A DNA stretch of 44,838 nucleotides from Thiomicrorhabdus sp. zzn3 (GCF_029767755.1 NZ_JARUQS010000003.1:1-44838), one strand, 5' to 3'. Positions 33,573-42,941 are shown, counted from the first letter of the stretch. Notes: a model not told the origin generated them from the sequence alone. Translations and numbers: made by a program.

Positions 33573-34226
33573 TTAAACCTCCAGATTTTGCAACAGCTTA
33601 AGGTTATTCGACGCCTTACTGTTCAACGGATCTTGTTGTAACGCCTGTTCAAAAAAGCGTTTTGCACCCATAAAATCCTTTTGTAACAAGGCACTGAAGC
33701 CTAAATTATTCAACGCACTGACCTGCGTAGTTACATCGGAACGGGCAAGCCATGACTGATAAATCCGCTCCGCTTCTTGATAATGCTCCATAATCAAAGC
33801 CAGCCTAGCTAATTCCGACTCATCGCTCAATGAATGTCCAGAAATCTTATTGGCTTCTCGCCACGCGACCAAGGCACGATCCAGCTTCTTCTGACCTTCA
33901 TACACTTTAGCCAATAGGCGGTAAACTCGCAGATCGTTGCTGCGTTCCCGGCGTAACTTCTGCAATAACGGTTCGGCCTGAGCATAGCGCTGGTGCTCCA
34001 CCTGAAATCGCGCTAAATCCAACGCAAATTCATACTCTTCCTGCTCTCCTAACTCCGTTGCCAGAGGGGCCTCTTGCTTGGAGAATTTGGCGTAATCAAT
34101 CTGGCTTTGCACTTTAGTCGTGGCCGTGCTGCAGGCAGAAAGCAATAACACAAGTCCCAAAACACCTCCAATTCTGCAACCGTTCTTTATCCCACTTTTT
34201 AAACTCAACAGATCAAGCCTGCTCAT
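33573..34226 (-). CDS. tadD: TadD-like TPR lipoprotein
   Basis: 217 aa. The signal peptide ends in the lipobox LLLSAC. Tetratricopeptide repeats follow from about residue 60 (FALDLARFQVEHQRYAQAEP, LRVYRLLAKVYEGQKKLDRA, and the end LNNLGFSALLQKDFMGAKRF). TadD proteins are outer-membrane-associated lipoproteins required for Flp pilus secretion, probably as pilotins or scaffolds for the secretin. It lies between tadC and the tadG-like gene. Confidence 0.85.
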   Translation of the reverse strand: MSRLDLLSLKSGIKNGCRIGGVLGLVLLLSACSTATTKVQSQIDYAKFSKQEAPLATELGEQEEYEFALDLARFQVEHQRYAQAEPLLQKLRRERSNDLRVYRLLAKVYEGQKKLDRALVAWREANKISGHSLSDESELARLALIMEHYQEAERIYQSWLARSDVTTQVSALNNLGFSALLQKDFMGAKRFFEQALQQDPLNSKASNNLKLLQNLEV

Positions 34227-34254
34227 TTTTCAAATCCTATTTTTTCAATGCACA

Positions 34255-35154
34255 TCAGAATCCACGCCCCAGAGCGACCATTTTTTCACCCAGCAGCAAA
34301 ATCAGATACGGCACCATCAGAAACGGCATAATCACAATGGCCATTTTGGCGGAGGTTTTGGCCGCTTTTTCTTCCATTTTTTCTTCACGAATCTGGTACA
34401 TGCGGCGGGTAAACGCGGAAATGGCGTCACTGATCGAGCTACCCAACTTCTCATTTTGAATCAATACTTGAACCAGGCTTTGTATCTCCTGCGTAGGATT
34501 GCGTTCGGCAAACTGGCGCAACGCCTCAATTCTAGGCACTCCTAGCTGAATCTGATCCAACAGGTACTCAAACTCATAACACACTTCGGGGTGTATCTCT
34601 TTGAGCTCTTGGGCGACACGCTTAACCGCCACCAGATAACTTAACCCGGCATTCATACAGATATTGCACATATCCAGAAAATCCGGCAGGTGCTCACTGA
34701 TACGGTTTAAACGGCGCTGCCCCAAATAAATCAGGATTCGTTCCGGCGCCAAAAGCAAAATGATCGGCACGGCAATCGCTAAAACAGGAGAAATCGCCCA
34801 CCAGCTCCACAGTAAGGCCATTAACAGCGCCGAACCGAGCACTACTGCATATTTAATGAAAAAATAGGCGCCAATATGGCGCTCGTTGCGAAAACCGGCG
34901 CTGGCCAGCTGATGCTGTACCGTCGCGATCTCTTTGGCGCTTTTAGGCCCCAACGCCCGTCCCAGAGAGCACCACCAGCAGCCGTTGTAGTTTTTTTGCT
35001 GCTTAGCATAATCGTTAGCCAATCCGACACGCGCCTTAATACGCTCTTTCTGTAACTGGCCGGCCTGCATACTCAACACATGCTTTACCAACAAGAGTGT
35101 GATCACAAAACTGATCAAGGCAATAGCAGTCAGTAGCAACGGCAATGAATTCAT
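34255..35154 (-). CDS. tadC: Tad pilus inner-membrane platform protein TadC
   Basis: 299-aa T2SS-F domain protein with membrane segments at the N-terminus (LPLLLTAIALISFVITLLLV), in the middle (two around GSALLMALLWSWWAISPVLA) and at the C-terminus (MAIVIMPFLMVPYLILLLGE). The cytoplasmic GspF-like core contains HLPDFLDMCNICMNAGLSYL and LVQVLIQNEKLGSSISDAIS. TadB and TadC together form the platform that couples TadA to pilus assembly. It directly follows tadB. Confidence 0.93.
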   Translation of the reverse strand: MNSLPLLLTAIALISFVITLLLVKHVLSMQAGQLQKERIKARVGLANDYAKQQKNYNGCWWCSLGRALGPKSAKEIATVQHQLASAGFRNERHIGAYFFIKYAVVLGSALLMALLWSWWAISPVLAIAVPIILLLAPERILIYLGQRRLNRISEHLPDFLDMCNICMNAGLSYLVAVKRVAQELKEIHPEVCYEFEYLLDQIQLGVPRIEALRQFAERNPTQEIQSLVQVLIQNEKLGSSISDAISAFTRRMYQIREEKMEEKAAKTSAKMAIVIMPFLMVPYLILLLGEKMVALGRGF

Positions 35155-35156
35155 GC

Positions 35157-36101
35157 TTAAAACCTCATTTTCAACATCTGTTTGAGAATGATCGTTCCGG
35201 TGACAATTAGTACTAGCGAAATCACAAACAGTTTAAAACCAAGTGGGTCGTTCAAAAAGAAATCCATTGATTCACGGTCAAAGAAATATTTGTAGAGCAC
35301 ATACAGCACCGGGGCACCGCCAATAAACCAGGCGGTAAAACGCGATTCCGCGGTCAAGGTTTTCAGTTTCGCTTGAAAGTGCTCCCGGCGACGCATCAAC
35401 TTGGACAGTTCCGACAAAATCATCGACAACTGTCCGCCGGTTTCGCGCTGAATGATCAGCGTAATGACAAAAAATTGTGCTTCCGGCAAACTGACCCGAC
35501 GCTGAAACTCGCGCAGAATATCGCGCATACTGATCCCCAGGGTTAACTGTTTATTGACCTCTTTCATTTCCTGAGCCAGCGGTCCTTGCATGTCTTCGCC
35601 TACCGCCGCGATCGCGCCATCGATACCGTAGCCTGAATGTAACGACCGCACGATGGCGTCCAACATTTCCGGAAAATCCTTACGTAGCTGCGTCTGTCGC
35701 TGGTGAATCTTGATCAAAATATATGCCGTGGGCAGAAACGGAAGCATAATTAACAGCAGCACCATTTTGTCTGTCAGAACGGAGAATTTAAGCGCCGCTA
35801 TAAATACGCTAAAAAACAGCAGGCCTGCTTGAATCAACAGCACTTTTACAATGTCGCGCCGTTCGTGTATCCCGGCCTGTTTGAATTTGCCGCTCAACCA
35901 CATAAACCAGCGCTTTTCTTTCTGCTGCCCCCAGGCATCCTGCAACGTTTCCCGTTCACTATTAGGAAAGCCGATACGTTGCATTAAGGCATCTAACTGC
36001 TGTTTGCGCTCCAGTTCCCGCTTACGCGTCTGCGCTAATGCCAAAATTCCAAACGGCACAAAAATCGCCAGAGCCACTAATAAAAAAGCGGGATCCATCA
36101 A
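35157..36101 (-). CDS. tadB: Tad pilus inner-membrane platform protein TadB
   Basis: 314-aa T2SS-F domain protein, the partner of TadC. Membrane segments lie at residues 4-22, at about 90-135 ([18 protein letters not shown] and [17 protein letters not shown]) and at the C-terminus. The F-domain stretch [20 protein letters not shown] and [20 protein letters not shown] is conserved. It overlaps the tadA stop by 4 bp (ATGA). Confidence 0.93.
   Translation of the reverse strand: MMDPAFLLVALAIFVPFGILALAQTRKRELERKQQLDALMQRIGFPNSERETLQDAWGQQKEKRWFMWLSGKFKQAGIHERRDIVKVLLIQAGLLFFSVFIAALKFSVLTDKMVLLLIMLPFLPTAYILIKIHQRQTQLRKDFPEMLDAIVRSLHSGYGIDGAIAAVGEDMQGPLAQEMKEVNKQLTLGISMRDILREFQRRVSLPEAQFFVITLIIQRETGGQLSMILSELSKLMRRREHFQAKLKTLTAESRFTAWFIGGAPVLYVLYKYFFDRESMDFFLNDPLGFKLFVISLVLIVTGTIILKQMLKMRF
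35816..35831. repeat. CAGGCCTG palindrome, copy 17
   Basis: ACAGCAGGCCTGCTTG in tadB, with a 10-bp symmetrical centre, read as Q-A-G-L-L. Confidence 0.55.
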
Positions 36102-37498
36102 GCCACTTCCCTGACAAAATTGAACAGATCTGACGGCAAATGGTAGCCTACAGCTTCACACTTCTTGCCGCAGCCGGGGCGCATGCCGGTGGCTTTAAAA
36201 GCACCCCGCACCGTACCGGAAGTTTTGTCCAAACGGTTTTCAAACACAAAAATTTCCTGCAACACCACATTATCTTCTTCCACCCCCACCACCTCGGTGA
36301 TCGACTCCACTCTGCGCTTACCATCTTTACCGCGATTTACATAGATAATCAGATCAATCGCACTGGCAATCTGTTTACGAATAGAGGGCGCAGGAATATC
36401 CACACCACTGAGATTAATCATCAACTCCAAACGGGCAATGCAATCTCGAGGGCTGTTGGCATGTAATGTTGCTAACGAACCATCATGACCGGTATTCATC
36501 GCCTGCAGCATGTCCAGTACCTCGCCACCGCGCACCTCGCCCAACACTATCCGATCAGGCCGCATACGCAGCGCATTTTTGAGCAGTTCTCGCTGGGTCA
36601 CTTCACCTACCCCTTCGGCATTAGGCGGGCGGGTTTCCAAGCGCACCACATGCGTCTGCTGCATACGTAACTCGGCACTGTCTTCAATGGTCACCGTACG
36701 CTCATTTTCCGGAATCAGTCCGGAAAGCATATTCAATGTAGTGGTTTTTCCCGAACCGGTCCCGCCGCACACCAGAATATTGAGTCCGGCCTTGACCGCA
36801 TAATCCAGAAACTGGAACATCTCCTCAGTCATCGAACCAAAGGCAATCAAATCTTTTGGACGCAGATGTTGTTCTGGAAAGCGACGAATCGAAACACTGA
36901 TGCCATCAACGGCAAGAGGAGGAATGATGATATTGATACGCGAACCGTCCGGTAATCTAGCATCGACTAAAGGTGAAGATTCATCTACCCGGCGACCAGT
37001 GGTATAGAGCATACGGTCTACTTTATTGCGCAGGTGCTCTTCACTGATAAACGTCACATCGGTTAATTCAAGTTGACCACGGCGTTCTACATAAATCTGC
37101 TTGTAACCGTTAATAAGAATATCGGAAACCGTTGGATCAGCGAGCAAAGGTTCGATCGGCCCCAGTCCGTAAATCTCATCCAACAGTTCCAAACCCAGTT
37201 GACGCACTTCAATATCAGAAAGCGGATATCCCATATCAGCAGCGACTTCCCGAACCAAGCCTTCCAAACGAGGCCTTAATTCCTGACGGGTTTCTTTGCT
37301 GTCGGCCTCGTAAAAAGCGTCATCTTCAGCTGCTTTTTTCTGGCAGCGGCTCTTAATTTCCAAAAAACTCGAATTTTGCAGCTTGTTTTTCTCGCCAATC
37401 GATTCTCGCGCTGCCGAACTTTGGTCTGCTACCTTCTCCAACTCACTAATAGACTGACGTTGTTGCTCTACCTGACGCAAACGATCGCGGATACTCAT
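36098..37498 (-). CDS. tadA: Tad pilus secretion ATPase TadA/CpaF
   Basis: 466-aa secretion ATPase of the PilT/VirB11 superfamily that powers Flp pilus assembly from the cytoplasmic side. Walker [10 protein letters not shown] is at residues 245-253, the Walker B region [14 protein letters not shown] at 313-326 and the His box [13 protein letters not shown] at 336-348. An N-terminal variable, charged region (1-80) precedes the domain starting near [15 protein letters not shown]. It starts directly after the tadZ stop. Confidence 0.96.
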   Translation of the reverse strand: MSIRDRLRQVEQQRQSISELEKVADQSSAARESIGEKNKLQNSSFLEIKSRCQKKAAEDDAFYEADSKETRQELRPRLEGLVREVAADMGYPLSDIEVRQLGLELLDEIYGLGPIEPLLADPTVSDILINGYKQIYVERRGQLELTDVTFISEEHLRNKVDRMLYTTGRRVDESSPLVDARLPDGSRINIIIPPLAVDGISVSIRRFPEQHLRPKDLIAFGSMTEEMFQFLDYAVKAGLNILVCGGTGSGKTTTLNMLSGLIPENERTVTIEDSAELRMQQTHVVRLETRPPNAEGVGEVTQRELLKNALRMRPDRIVLGEVRGGEVLDMLQAMNTGHDGSLATLHANSPRDCIARLELMINLSGVDIPAPSIRKQIASAIDLIIYVNRGKDGKRRVESITEVVGVEEDNVVLQEIFVFENRLDKTSGTVRGAFKATGMRPGCGKKCEAVGYHLPSDLFNFVREVA

Positions 37499-38758
37499 TT
37501 ACGACACCACCACTTTTTTGGATTCAACACGAGAAGCAGTAGAAAAAACACGCCCTTGAAACATCTTTTGCAAAAAACTCTTTAAAAGACCTTTCGCGGA
37601 TTTAACCGGTTTGTTTGCTTCCGCGACCTCAACGCTCATGCTACCGTTATGCAGCATATTGGCTATATTAAACAGTTGCTGATTTACCACCGATTCAGGC
37701 TTGTATTCTTTAAGAAGCCGTCCTTCTTTTAAGGATTCATTTAAACCAAAATAATCATTGGCAACTCTCGCCACAGCATCAACTTTAAAGGCATCAACCA
37801 CTTCTTCCAGAGTTTCATCATCCTGACTGGTACTGCGATTAACCACCAGCTTGATCGACTCTTTCATATATCCGAGCTTTTGCGTTAACTGCAACACGGT
37901 ATTCACCGCACGGAACGAAGAGAGTGAAGGCTCTGCAACCAACACAATATTGTCAGATTCATCCAGGCAGCTCAGAGTCATATCCGACAGATCACTGGCG
38001 CAATCGATCACCACGTGATCGTAATAACGACGAAGGGACTGAATAATGGTTTTAATGATTTCACCATTCAAGCTGTCGAGCTCACCCACCTCATTAGGTA
38101 AAGAAAGCACATACAGCCCGGATTCATGACGGCTCAATGATTTATAGATAAGGTTTTCATCAAAACGGTTAAGGTTGTAGATAAAATCGGTTAACGAATA
38201 TAATCGCTGCCCTTCCATATTCAGATAGAGCGAGGTATCCCCTAATGGCATATTCAGATCCACCAAAACGGTACGGCCTTCGGTAATATCGTTCAAATGT
38301 GAGGCCAAATTTGTCGCCAGTGCCGTGCAACCGACTCCACCCTTAAGGCTAAACAACGAAGAGACATTGCCGTTTTTACCTTGACGCCGCCTATCCTGCA
38401 TATGCAGAATGGACAAAATGGAAAACACCTCATTCGGGCATTCGATAAAACCTTGCACGCCTTGATGATTGGCCTCAATAATAAAATCTGCGTCCTTCTG
38501 TTTGAGCAGTATATAAACTGGAACCCCTTTAGCTAAAGTCAGAATCTGATTGACCTGCTCCAGCACCGCATCGGCATTACCGTCAAACTCCATCAAAACC
38601 AGACTGATTTCATCAGGCCAAATATGTGGAACTTCCTTCATAGGTTCAAGTTCATACTTGGACATCACCGCAACACGCACCGCCTCTCGTAAATCATCAT
38701 CTACGCCGAGGTAGATCGCCTGCTTCAACGCCATAGATGTTGCCTGAATTGAACTCAT
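37499..38758 (-). CDS. tadZ: TadZ/CpaE family pilus localisation ATPase
   Basis: 419 aa. An N-terminal receiver-like domain (1-120) precedes a MinD/ParA-type ATPase domain. The deviant Walker A reads KGGVGCT at 139-145; the second lysine position of the usual KGGxGKT is cysteine, as in other atypical CpaE proteins. The switch region VLVDLNMPLGDTSLYLN (164-180) is conserved. TadZ/CpaE is thought to place the Tad machine at the pole. It overlaps the secretin gene by 4 bp. Confidence 0.9.
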   Translation of the reverse strand: MSSIQATSMALKQAIYLGVDDDLREAVRVAVMSKYELEPMKEVPHIWPDEISLVLMEFDGNADAVLEQVNQILTLAKGVPVYILLKQKDADFIIEANHQGVQGFIECPNEVFSILSILHMQDRRRQGKNGNVSSLFSLKGGVGCTALATNLASHLNDITEGRTVLVDLNMPLGDTSLYLNMEGQRLYSLTDFIYNLNRFDENLIYKSLSRHESGLYVLSLPNEVGELDSLNGEIIKTIIQSLRRYYDHVVIDCASDLSDMTLSCLDESDNIVLVAEPSLSSFRAVNTVLQLTQKLGYMKESIKLVVNRSTSQDDETLEEVVDAFKVDAVARVANDYFGLNESLKEGRLLKEYKPESVVNQQLFNIANMLHNGSMSVEVAEANKPVKSAKGLLKSFLQKMFQGRVFSTASRVESKKVVVS

Positions 38759-40353
38759 TGTGGGCTCTCCAAACCAATTTTGACATCCAGGTTAGGTAAA
38801 GCACTCTCTCCTTCCGGCAGGACTTCGGCAATCTTACCGAGCCAGAAACCATCAGCCGCACTCGGCCTGTCTAATCGTTCACCAGGCAACACAACCTTAG
38901 CGTCCTTATCAATGGGACTTACAAACTCCGGAGTAACTAAAATCGCCAATTCCGACTGATCCTTTTCATAACTGGTTGAACGGAACAATGAACCAATGAT
39001 CGGAATATCCCCTAGCAGAGGAATTTTGGAAATGGTGCTGCGCAGATTATCCTGAATCAGCCCTCCAATCACAAAACTCTGTCCTGGAGCTAACGTGATC
39101 GTGGTGGTGGCTTTGCGGGAACGGAAACCGGGCACCACAATCGATCCACTCTGAGCACCTGCACTTTCGTCGATATTGCTCACTTCGGGTGCCACCGTCA
39201 TTTGAATCTCGCCAGACTCAGTCACTATCGGGCTAAAACGCAAACGCACACCAAATTCTTTGTATTCTACGGTAATCGTATTTTCGTTCTGCGCGACCGG
39301 GATTGGCACCTCCCCCCCCACTAAAAACTCGGCTGTTTCGCCAGATTGCACAATCAACTCTGGTTTAGCCAAAATTCGTGAAAGGTTGTTTTCTTCCAAA
39401 ATCGAGAGCACCCCGAATAAATTCCCCTCACTAGGATTCAGACCTATCTGAAACCCGTCCGGATGAGGAAACACCATGCTTGCAGGTGTGCCAGCTGCAA
39501 CCTGATCCACATTCAGTAAAAAACTGGCGGTAGTGCCTAAATTACCTGGTGGAAAAATCCCGTAACGATCCTTTTTATCACGTGCAGCAATCCCGCTTCT
39601 AAACGGATTACCCTTAACCACTTCTGCAACGCGCACCGATAACTTCACCTGCTGCGGCCCGGTCACCTTGACCATATTCACCACACTTAGCCCCAAAGCA
39701 GAAATCACTGAGTGAATCCGTTTTTTCTGCGCTTTATTGGGGACCTCCCCACTCAACAGCACCATATAATTTCCAGCCAGCGGCTGAGCACTCAAGCTTC
39801 CAGAGGCCTGCTCAGTCTGCAACACCTCTTTATCCTGACGCTTATTTGTTTTAAGCATGGCATCATCATCAAACAGGCTACCGATTTCATCCACCTCTCG
39901 ACGAACTGCGCTTTCAGAATTGATCCAGATATTTTTCAACTCAAATTTAACCGTGCCCTGCGGATTTAAATCGACCAACAAATTGGTCAACGTTGTTTCA
40001 ATTTCTTCACGACGCGACTGATCCGGCGCCACATTTAACACCACCTGATGATCTACATTCGGGTTATCGCGATAGGTGACAATCAGCTGTGTTCTTCCTG
40101 CCCCCTTACCGGTAATCAATAACTCATTTTTACTCAACACCTTGACCGTAGCCAATTCCGGGTTGGCGATCAAAGCGCGCTTTAATGATTTATCAAATTT
40201 AATGATCTGACTGTCGGTTTCCGTCAGATGATAGACCTTTTCCAGTGCCGCATAGGATTCTGAAGGCAACGCAGCCAAACCGATTCCTGAAACCAAAGCG
40301 GTTTTTAGACAAGCCTGTCTAATCCAACCTGCCAAACTTTTCGTTGCGTTCAT
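38755..40353 (-). CDS. rcpA: Tad pilus secretin RcpA/CpaC
   Basis: 532-aa outer-membrane secretin. The signal peptide covers about the first 34 residues (cleavage near SYA). The N-terminal pilus-assembly domain (EKVYHLTETDSQIIKFDKSL) is followed by a BON-like region. The C-terminal secretin core runs from GFQIGLNPSEGNLFGVLSIL through IVVPGFRSRKATTTI (VPGF motif) and LAPGQSFVIGGLIQDN to FRSTSYEKDQSELAILVTP. It forms the pore through which the pilus exits. It overlaps cpaB and tadZ by 4 bp each. A degenerate palindrome (CCAGAGGCCTGCTCAG) is at about 39800-39815. Confidence 0.95.
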   Translation of the reverse strand: MNATKSLAGWIRQACLKTALVSGIGLAALPSESYAALEKVYHLTETDSQIIKFDKSLKRALIANPELATVKVLSKNELLITGKGAGRTQLIVTYRDNPNVDHQVVLNVAPDQSRREEIETTLTNLLVDLNPQGTVKFELKNIWINSESAVRREVDEIGSLFDDDAMLKTNKRQDKEVLQTEQASGSLSAQPLAGNYMVLLSGEVPNKAQKKRIHSVISALGLSVVNMVKVTGPQQVKLSVRVAEVVKGNPFRSGIAARDKKDRYGIFPPGNLGTTASFLLNVDQVAAGTPASMVFPHPDGFQIGLNPSEGNLFGVLSILEENNLSRILAKPELIVQSGETAEFLVGGEVPIPVAQNENTITVEYKEFGVRLRFSPIVTESGEIQMTVAPEVSNIDESAGAQSGSIVVPGFRSRKATTTITLAPGQSFVIGGLIQDNLRSTISKIPLLGDIPIIGSLFRSTSYEKDQSELAILVTPEFVSPIDKDAKVVLPGERLDRPSAADGFWLGKIAEVLPEGESALPNLDVKIGLESPQ

Positions 40354-41234
40354 CGTGTAATCACCTCTTGTACCTTGTCACCCTGCATAATCTGAATCAC
40401 CTCTCGATTCTGCTTGGGCTTGTATTTTGGCGGGCGCTGCTTGCTACGTTCGATCACTTTGACATTGACGCCATCCGTTTCCACCAACGCCACATCAGCT
40501 GGCCCGCGCAGCGCCAGATGGATCGCCCCCACATTCATGGCCAATGCAAGCTGCTCGGCCTGCCTGGTATTCACATTAAGCGCCACCATGGAGGCCTTAA
40601 CAAACGCCTCACCCTGTTTATTTTTGGCCGACTCCTGTTCCTGCTCTTTTTTCATTTTGCCCATTCGATTAGTCTGGCCAATCGACAACACTTCAATATT
40701 CTGCAAAATGGTACGACTGATCATGCGTTTGCCGTCCGCGCTCTCAAACACACTGATCACATCCACATGATCGCTCGGATTCAACATCCCCAACAGACCG
40801 CTTTCTGCCGAGACCGGAATGCGAATGGCGCGCATCCCCTTTTCCAAAAACGCTTCAACGCCATTTTCCGTTTCTTCCTGAAGGCCGACTTTCTGATCAA
40901 TCAGCCATTCTCCGGCAAAAATATGCTGCTTGGCCACATGACCGACCACTGCGTCCGGCTGCGTGATGACGCCGTTGGCAATGACGCCTTCGGTTGGCAC
41001 CATCAACACTTTAATGTCATCGACTTCAATTGGTTCACCGCGATAAATTTCTCGGTTTGCCACGACCACCGAACGCAATTCTGGCTTCTCAACCACGGTG
41101 ACGGTTTTAATTTCAGTGCGACTTTCGGCTTCAGCCACTCGGTTTTCCACATAGCCATATACCATGCCGACCGCCAAAATGGCAGCCAGAAACGCAACGC
41201 CATACAGAACCAAATCACTGCGCTGGATTTTCAT
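40350..41234 (-). CDS. cpaB: Flp pilus assembly protein CpaB/RcpC
   Basis: 294 aa with ATG 41232-41234 (MKIQRSDLVLYGVAFLAAIL), an N-terminal membrane anchor. An in-frame ATG at 41280-41282 would add 16 residues but lacks a ribosome site. The SAF domain starts near VVVANREIYRGEPIEVDDIK, and the RcpC domain follows (AIRIPVSAESGLLGMLNPSD, then VDVISVF and TILQNIEVLSIGQ). RcpC/CpaB is a periplasmic partner of the secretin. It lies between the tadE-like gene and rcpA. Confidence 0.9.
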   Translation of the reverse strand: MKIQRSDLVLYGVAFLAAILAVGMVYGYVENRVAEAESRTEIKTVTVVEKPELRSVVVANREIYRGEPIEVDDIKVLMVPTEGVIANGVITQPDAVVGHVAKQHIFAGEWLIDQKVGLQEETENGVEAFLEKGMRAIRIPVSAESGLLGMLNPSDHVDVISVFESADGKRMISRTILQNIEVLSIGQTNRMGKMKKEQEQESAKNKQGEAFVKASMVALNVNTRQAEQLALAMNVGAIHLALRGPADVALVETDGVNVKVIERSKQRPPKYKPKQNREVIQIMQGDKVQEVITR

Positions 41235-41284
41235 ACACAAAACTCTTGATTTAAAAAGAAAAACGCCTAATAAGACGTTCATTA

Positions 41285-41788
41285 TTAAGGAGTGCAGCTA
41301 TCTTTAATACTGACAATCGTATCAACATCCATCGGCAACCCCTGCTCAAACATATCTGGCAAGACCAACGGGGTTGCAGTGCCTGTAAAGTTAATGACAT
41401 AAACATCAAAGCCACCCACTATATTGGAACTAATGGTTGCTGTAGGCTGCCCAACAAACGTAATACCTTTTGCTTCCATTGCCTCTTTCGCATGTGCCTG
41501 CAAAATAGCGTCGGAATCAGGAAGCATAACTACCTTATCGGTATCGCAAAAGACATAAACCGGGGTAGGACTTACAGTCTGTCCCGGCTCTTTATTGCTA
41601 ACTGCTTCCACTTCACTAACAATTGCTGCATGCACATCTGTCAGCACATCGTTGGCAGCAAAACTATTTAACGCATAGGAAGTAGCTTCTATTAAAAATA
41701 GAATCACACCAATCATAACGGGAAGAACATATGCTGTTTCTAACAAAACAGCACCTTTTTCCCGTTTTTGATTAAACTTCCTATTCAC
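41285..41788 (-). CDS. tadE: TadE/TadF-like pseudopilin
   Basis: 167 aa. The N-terminus KREKGAVLLETAYVLPVMIG has the prepilin-like glycine followed by a hydrophobic helix with glutamate at +5 (A-V-L-L-E), as in TadE and TadF pseudopilins processed by a prepilin peptidase. A C-terminal pilus-tip-like domain carries two cysteines (FCDTDK, DSCTP). The start is GTG at 41786-41788, five bases after the flp stop. Whether it is the E or the F type cannot be decided. Confidence 0.78.
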   Translation of the reverse strand: MNRKFNQKREKGAVLLETAYVLPVMIGVILFLIEATSYALNSFAANDVLTDVHAAIVSEVEAVSNKEPGQTVSPTPVYVFCDTDKVVMLPDSDAILQAHAKEAMEAKGITFVGQPTATISSNIVGGFDVYVINFTGTATPLVLPDMFEQGLPMDVDTIVSIKDSCTP

Positions 41789-41793
41789 AAAAA

Positions 41794-41982
41794 TTATGAT
41801 CCTATCGCTGATGTTATCTTGGTTTGAATACTATCTCTTACGGTTGTATCTGTAGTGAAAACGAATGTTGCAATTGCAGCCACTCCAGCAATCAATAACG
41901 CATACTCAATCATTGAAGCCCCTTTTTGTTTTTTCTGCTTTTGGGCCTTAATCATTCTCAAAACTTTTGCTTCATCCATCAT
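41794..41982 (-). CDS. flp: Flp major pilin
   Basis: 62-aa prepilin. A long positively charged leader (21 residues ending KQKKQKG) precedes the class IVb Flp signature ASMIEYALLIAGVAAIATF with glutamate at +5 and tyrosine at +6. The mature pilin would be 41 aa. It is the first gene of the Tad operon. GAGG about 9 bp upstream and two successive ATG codons mark the start. Confidence 0.95.
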   Translation of the reverse strand: MMDEAKVLRMIKAQKQKKQKGASMIEYALLIAGVAAIATFVFTTDTTVRDSIQTKITSAIGS

Positions 41983-42027
41983 ATCTTAAATCCTCATATT
42001 TACTTACCCAACTTCGGGCGAGAAGCC

Positions 42028-42056
42028 ATTTAATCGTAATAATTCGTACCCTTCAA
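42028..42056 (-). promoter_or_regulatory. Possible sigma70 promoter of the flp/Tad operon
   Basis: On the minus strand TTGAAG (42051-42056), a 17-bp spacer and TTAAAT (42028-42033). The predicted transcript starts near 42021, about 40 bp before the flp ATG. The surrounding AT-richness makes chance matches likely. Confidence 0.33.
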
Positions 42057-42318
42057 TAAAATTTATAATCTTTTATAAGTGAATTTTTTAATCTCTTAAT
42101 AAGTAAAGTTTCTTACCGCCATTTAATACCCCCATAAAGGCAATAAGCCATTGATATAAAATGATTTAATTTTTCTTTTAGGGGTATATTGGACAATTAA
42201 TATTAGAAAATTAGAATATCCTTATAGATGGAATAAACTTCGAGAAGAGAGTGCTAGGCAGATAAAAATCAGAGAATTTAAGAAGAATGATTGATAACTT
42301 TTAAGAAGTTAAAGATAA

Positions 42319-42348
42319 AAAAATAGCTCCACAGGGGAGCTATTTTTT
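42319..42348. terminator. Intrinsic terminator after the GlcG-like gene
   Basis: Stem ATAGCTCC (42323-42330) with GGAGCTAT around a 5-base loop, flanked by A and T runs, 50 bp beyond the stop codon on the minus strand. The symmetrical flanks would also allow use from the plus strand. Confidence 0.85.
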
Positions 42349-42398
42349 AGACATTATTCGCTCAATAGTTTTGAACGATAGAAACGAAGTGCAGCAAA

Positions 42399-42902
42399 TT
42401 ACATCATTTCCAAATCATCTTGGACTGACTCAACTCCCGCAACCGCACACGCTTCATCATCCATACCATCCGGCGCGCCACTGACACCAACAGCACCATA
42501 CAATTTTCCGCCAGCCTGAATCGGTGTAGAACCTGCCATAAACGCTAGACCTTCACCCATCGTTTGCAACGGACTGTTAGCACGATCACCCAGCTGAGAT
42601 CCTTTTACGTTAAACATTACGGCGGTATAAGCCTTTTTGTTACTGATGCTCAATGACACAGGAGGGGCAATAGTATCACGCAACTGCGCTTGGACAATGC
42701 CGTTTCGGTCCACAACGGTAACACTGACAGGAATACCTTTTTCACGGCAAGCCTTGATAGTATTTACTGCAATCGTATTCGCCACATCCATCGACAAGCG
42801 AGGGATATTCACAGCCATCGGTTCTTCTGCCATAACCGGCGTTGTCATTACCGTCGCTGCGGCCAGCGTTAAAAGTCCCTTTTTGATTTTACTTTTTAAC
42901 AT
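42399..42902 (-). CDS. Secreted GlcG/HbpS-like protein
   Basis: 167 aa with ATG 42900-42902, chosen for GAGGAGA about 6 bp upstream. A signal peptide (KKGLLTLAAATVMTTPVMAEE) gives export to the periplasm. The mature domain matches the GlcG/HbpS fold: VTVVDRNGIVQAQLRDTIAP, ISNKKAYTAVMFN, and GGKLYGAVGVSGAPDGMDDE near the C-terminus. Relatives bind haem or cobalamin-like ligands, or belong to glycolate and diol operons; the ligand here is unknown. It is a single gene with its own terminator and two dyad sites upstream. Confidence 0.85.
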   Translation of the reverse strand: MLKSKIKKGLLTLAAATVMTTPVMAEEPMAVNIPRLSMDVANTIAVNTIKACREKGIPVSVTVVDRNGIVQAQLRDTIAPPVSLSISNKKAYTAVMFNVKGSQLGDRANSPLQTMGEGLAFMAGSTPIQAGGKLYGAVGVSGAPDGMDDEACAVAGVESVQDDLEMM

Positions 42903-42941
42903 TGTCTTCTCCTCAAATTGAGTCAATAGGGTCAAAGCAAC

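Larger units (their letters stand above)
41983..42398. other. AT-rich intergenic region upstream of the Tad operon
   Basis: About 415 bp without a gene. It holds the probable flp promoter (42028-42056), an imperfect inverted repeat with TACCCC (42127-42132) and GGGGTA (42181-42186) about 48 bases apart, and the terminator of the GlcG-like gene at its right end. The stretch 42190-42315 shows nothing I can assign. Confidence 0.6.

Noticed and set aside
40344-41249. Open frame of 301 codons on the plus strand.
   Set aside because: It mirrors cpaB on the opposite strand; the product is histidine-rich, low-quality sequence with no domain.
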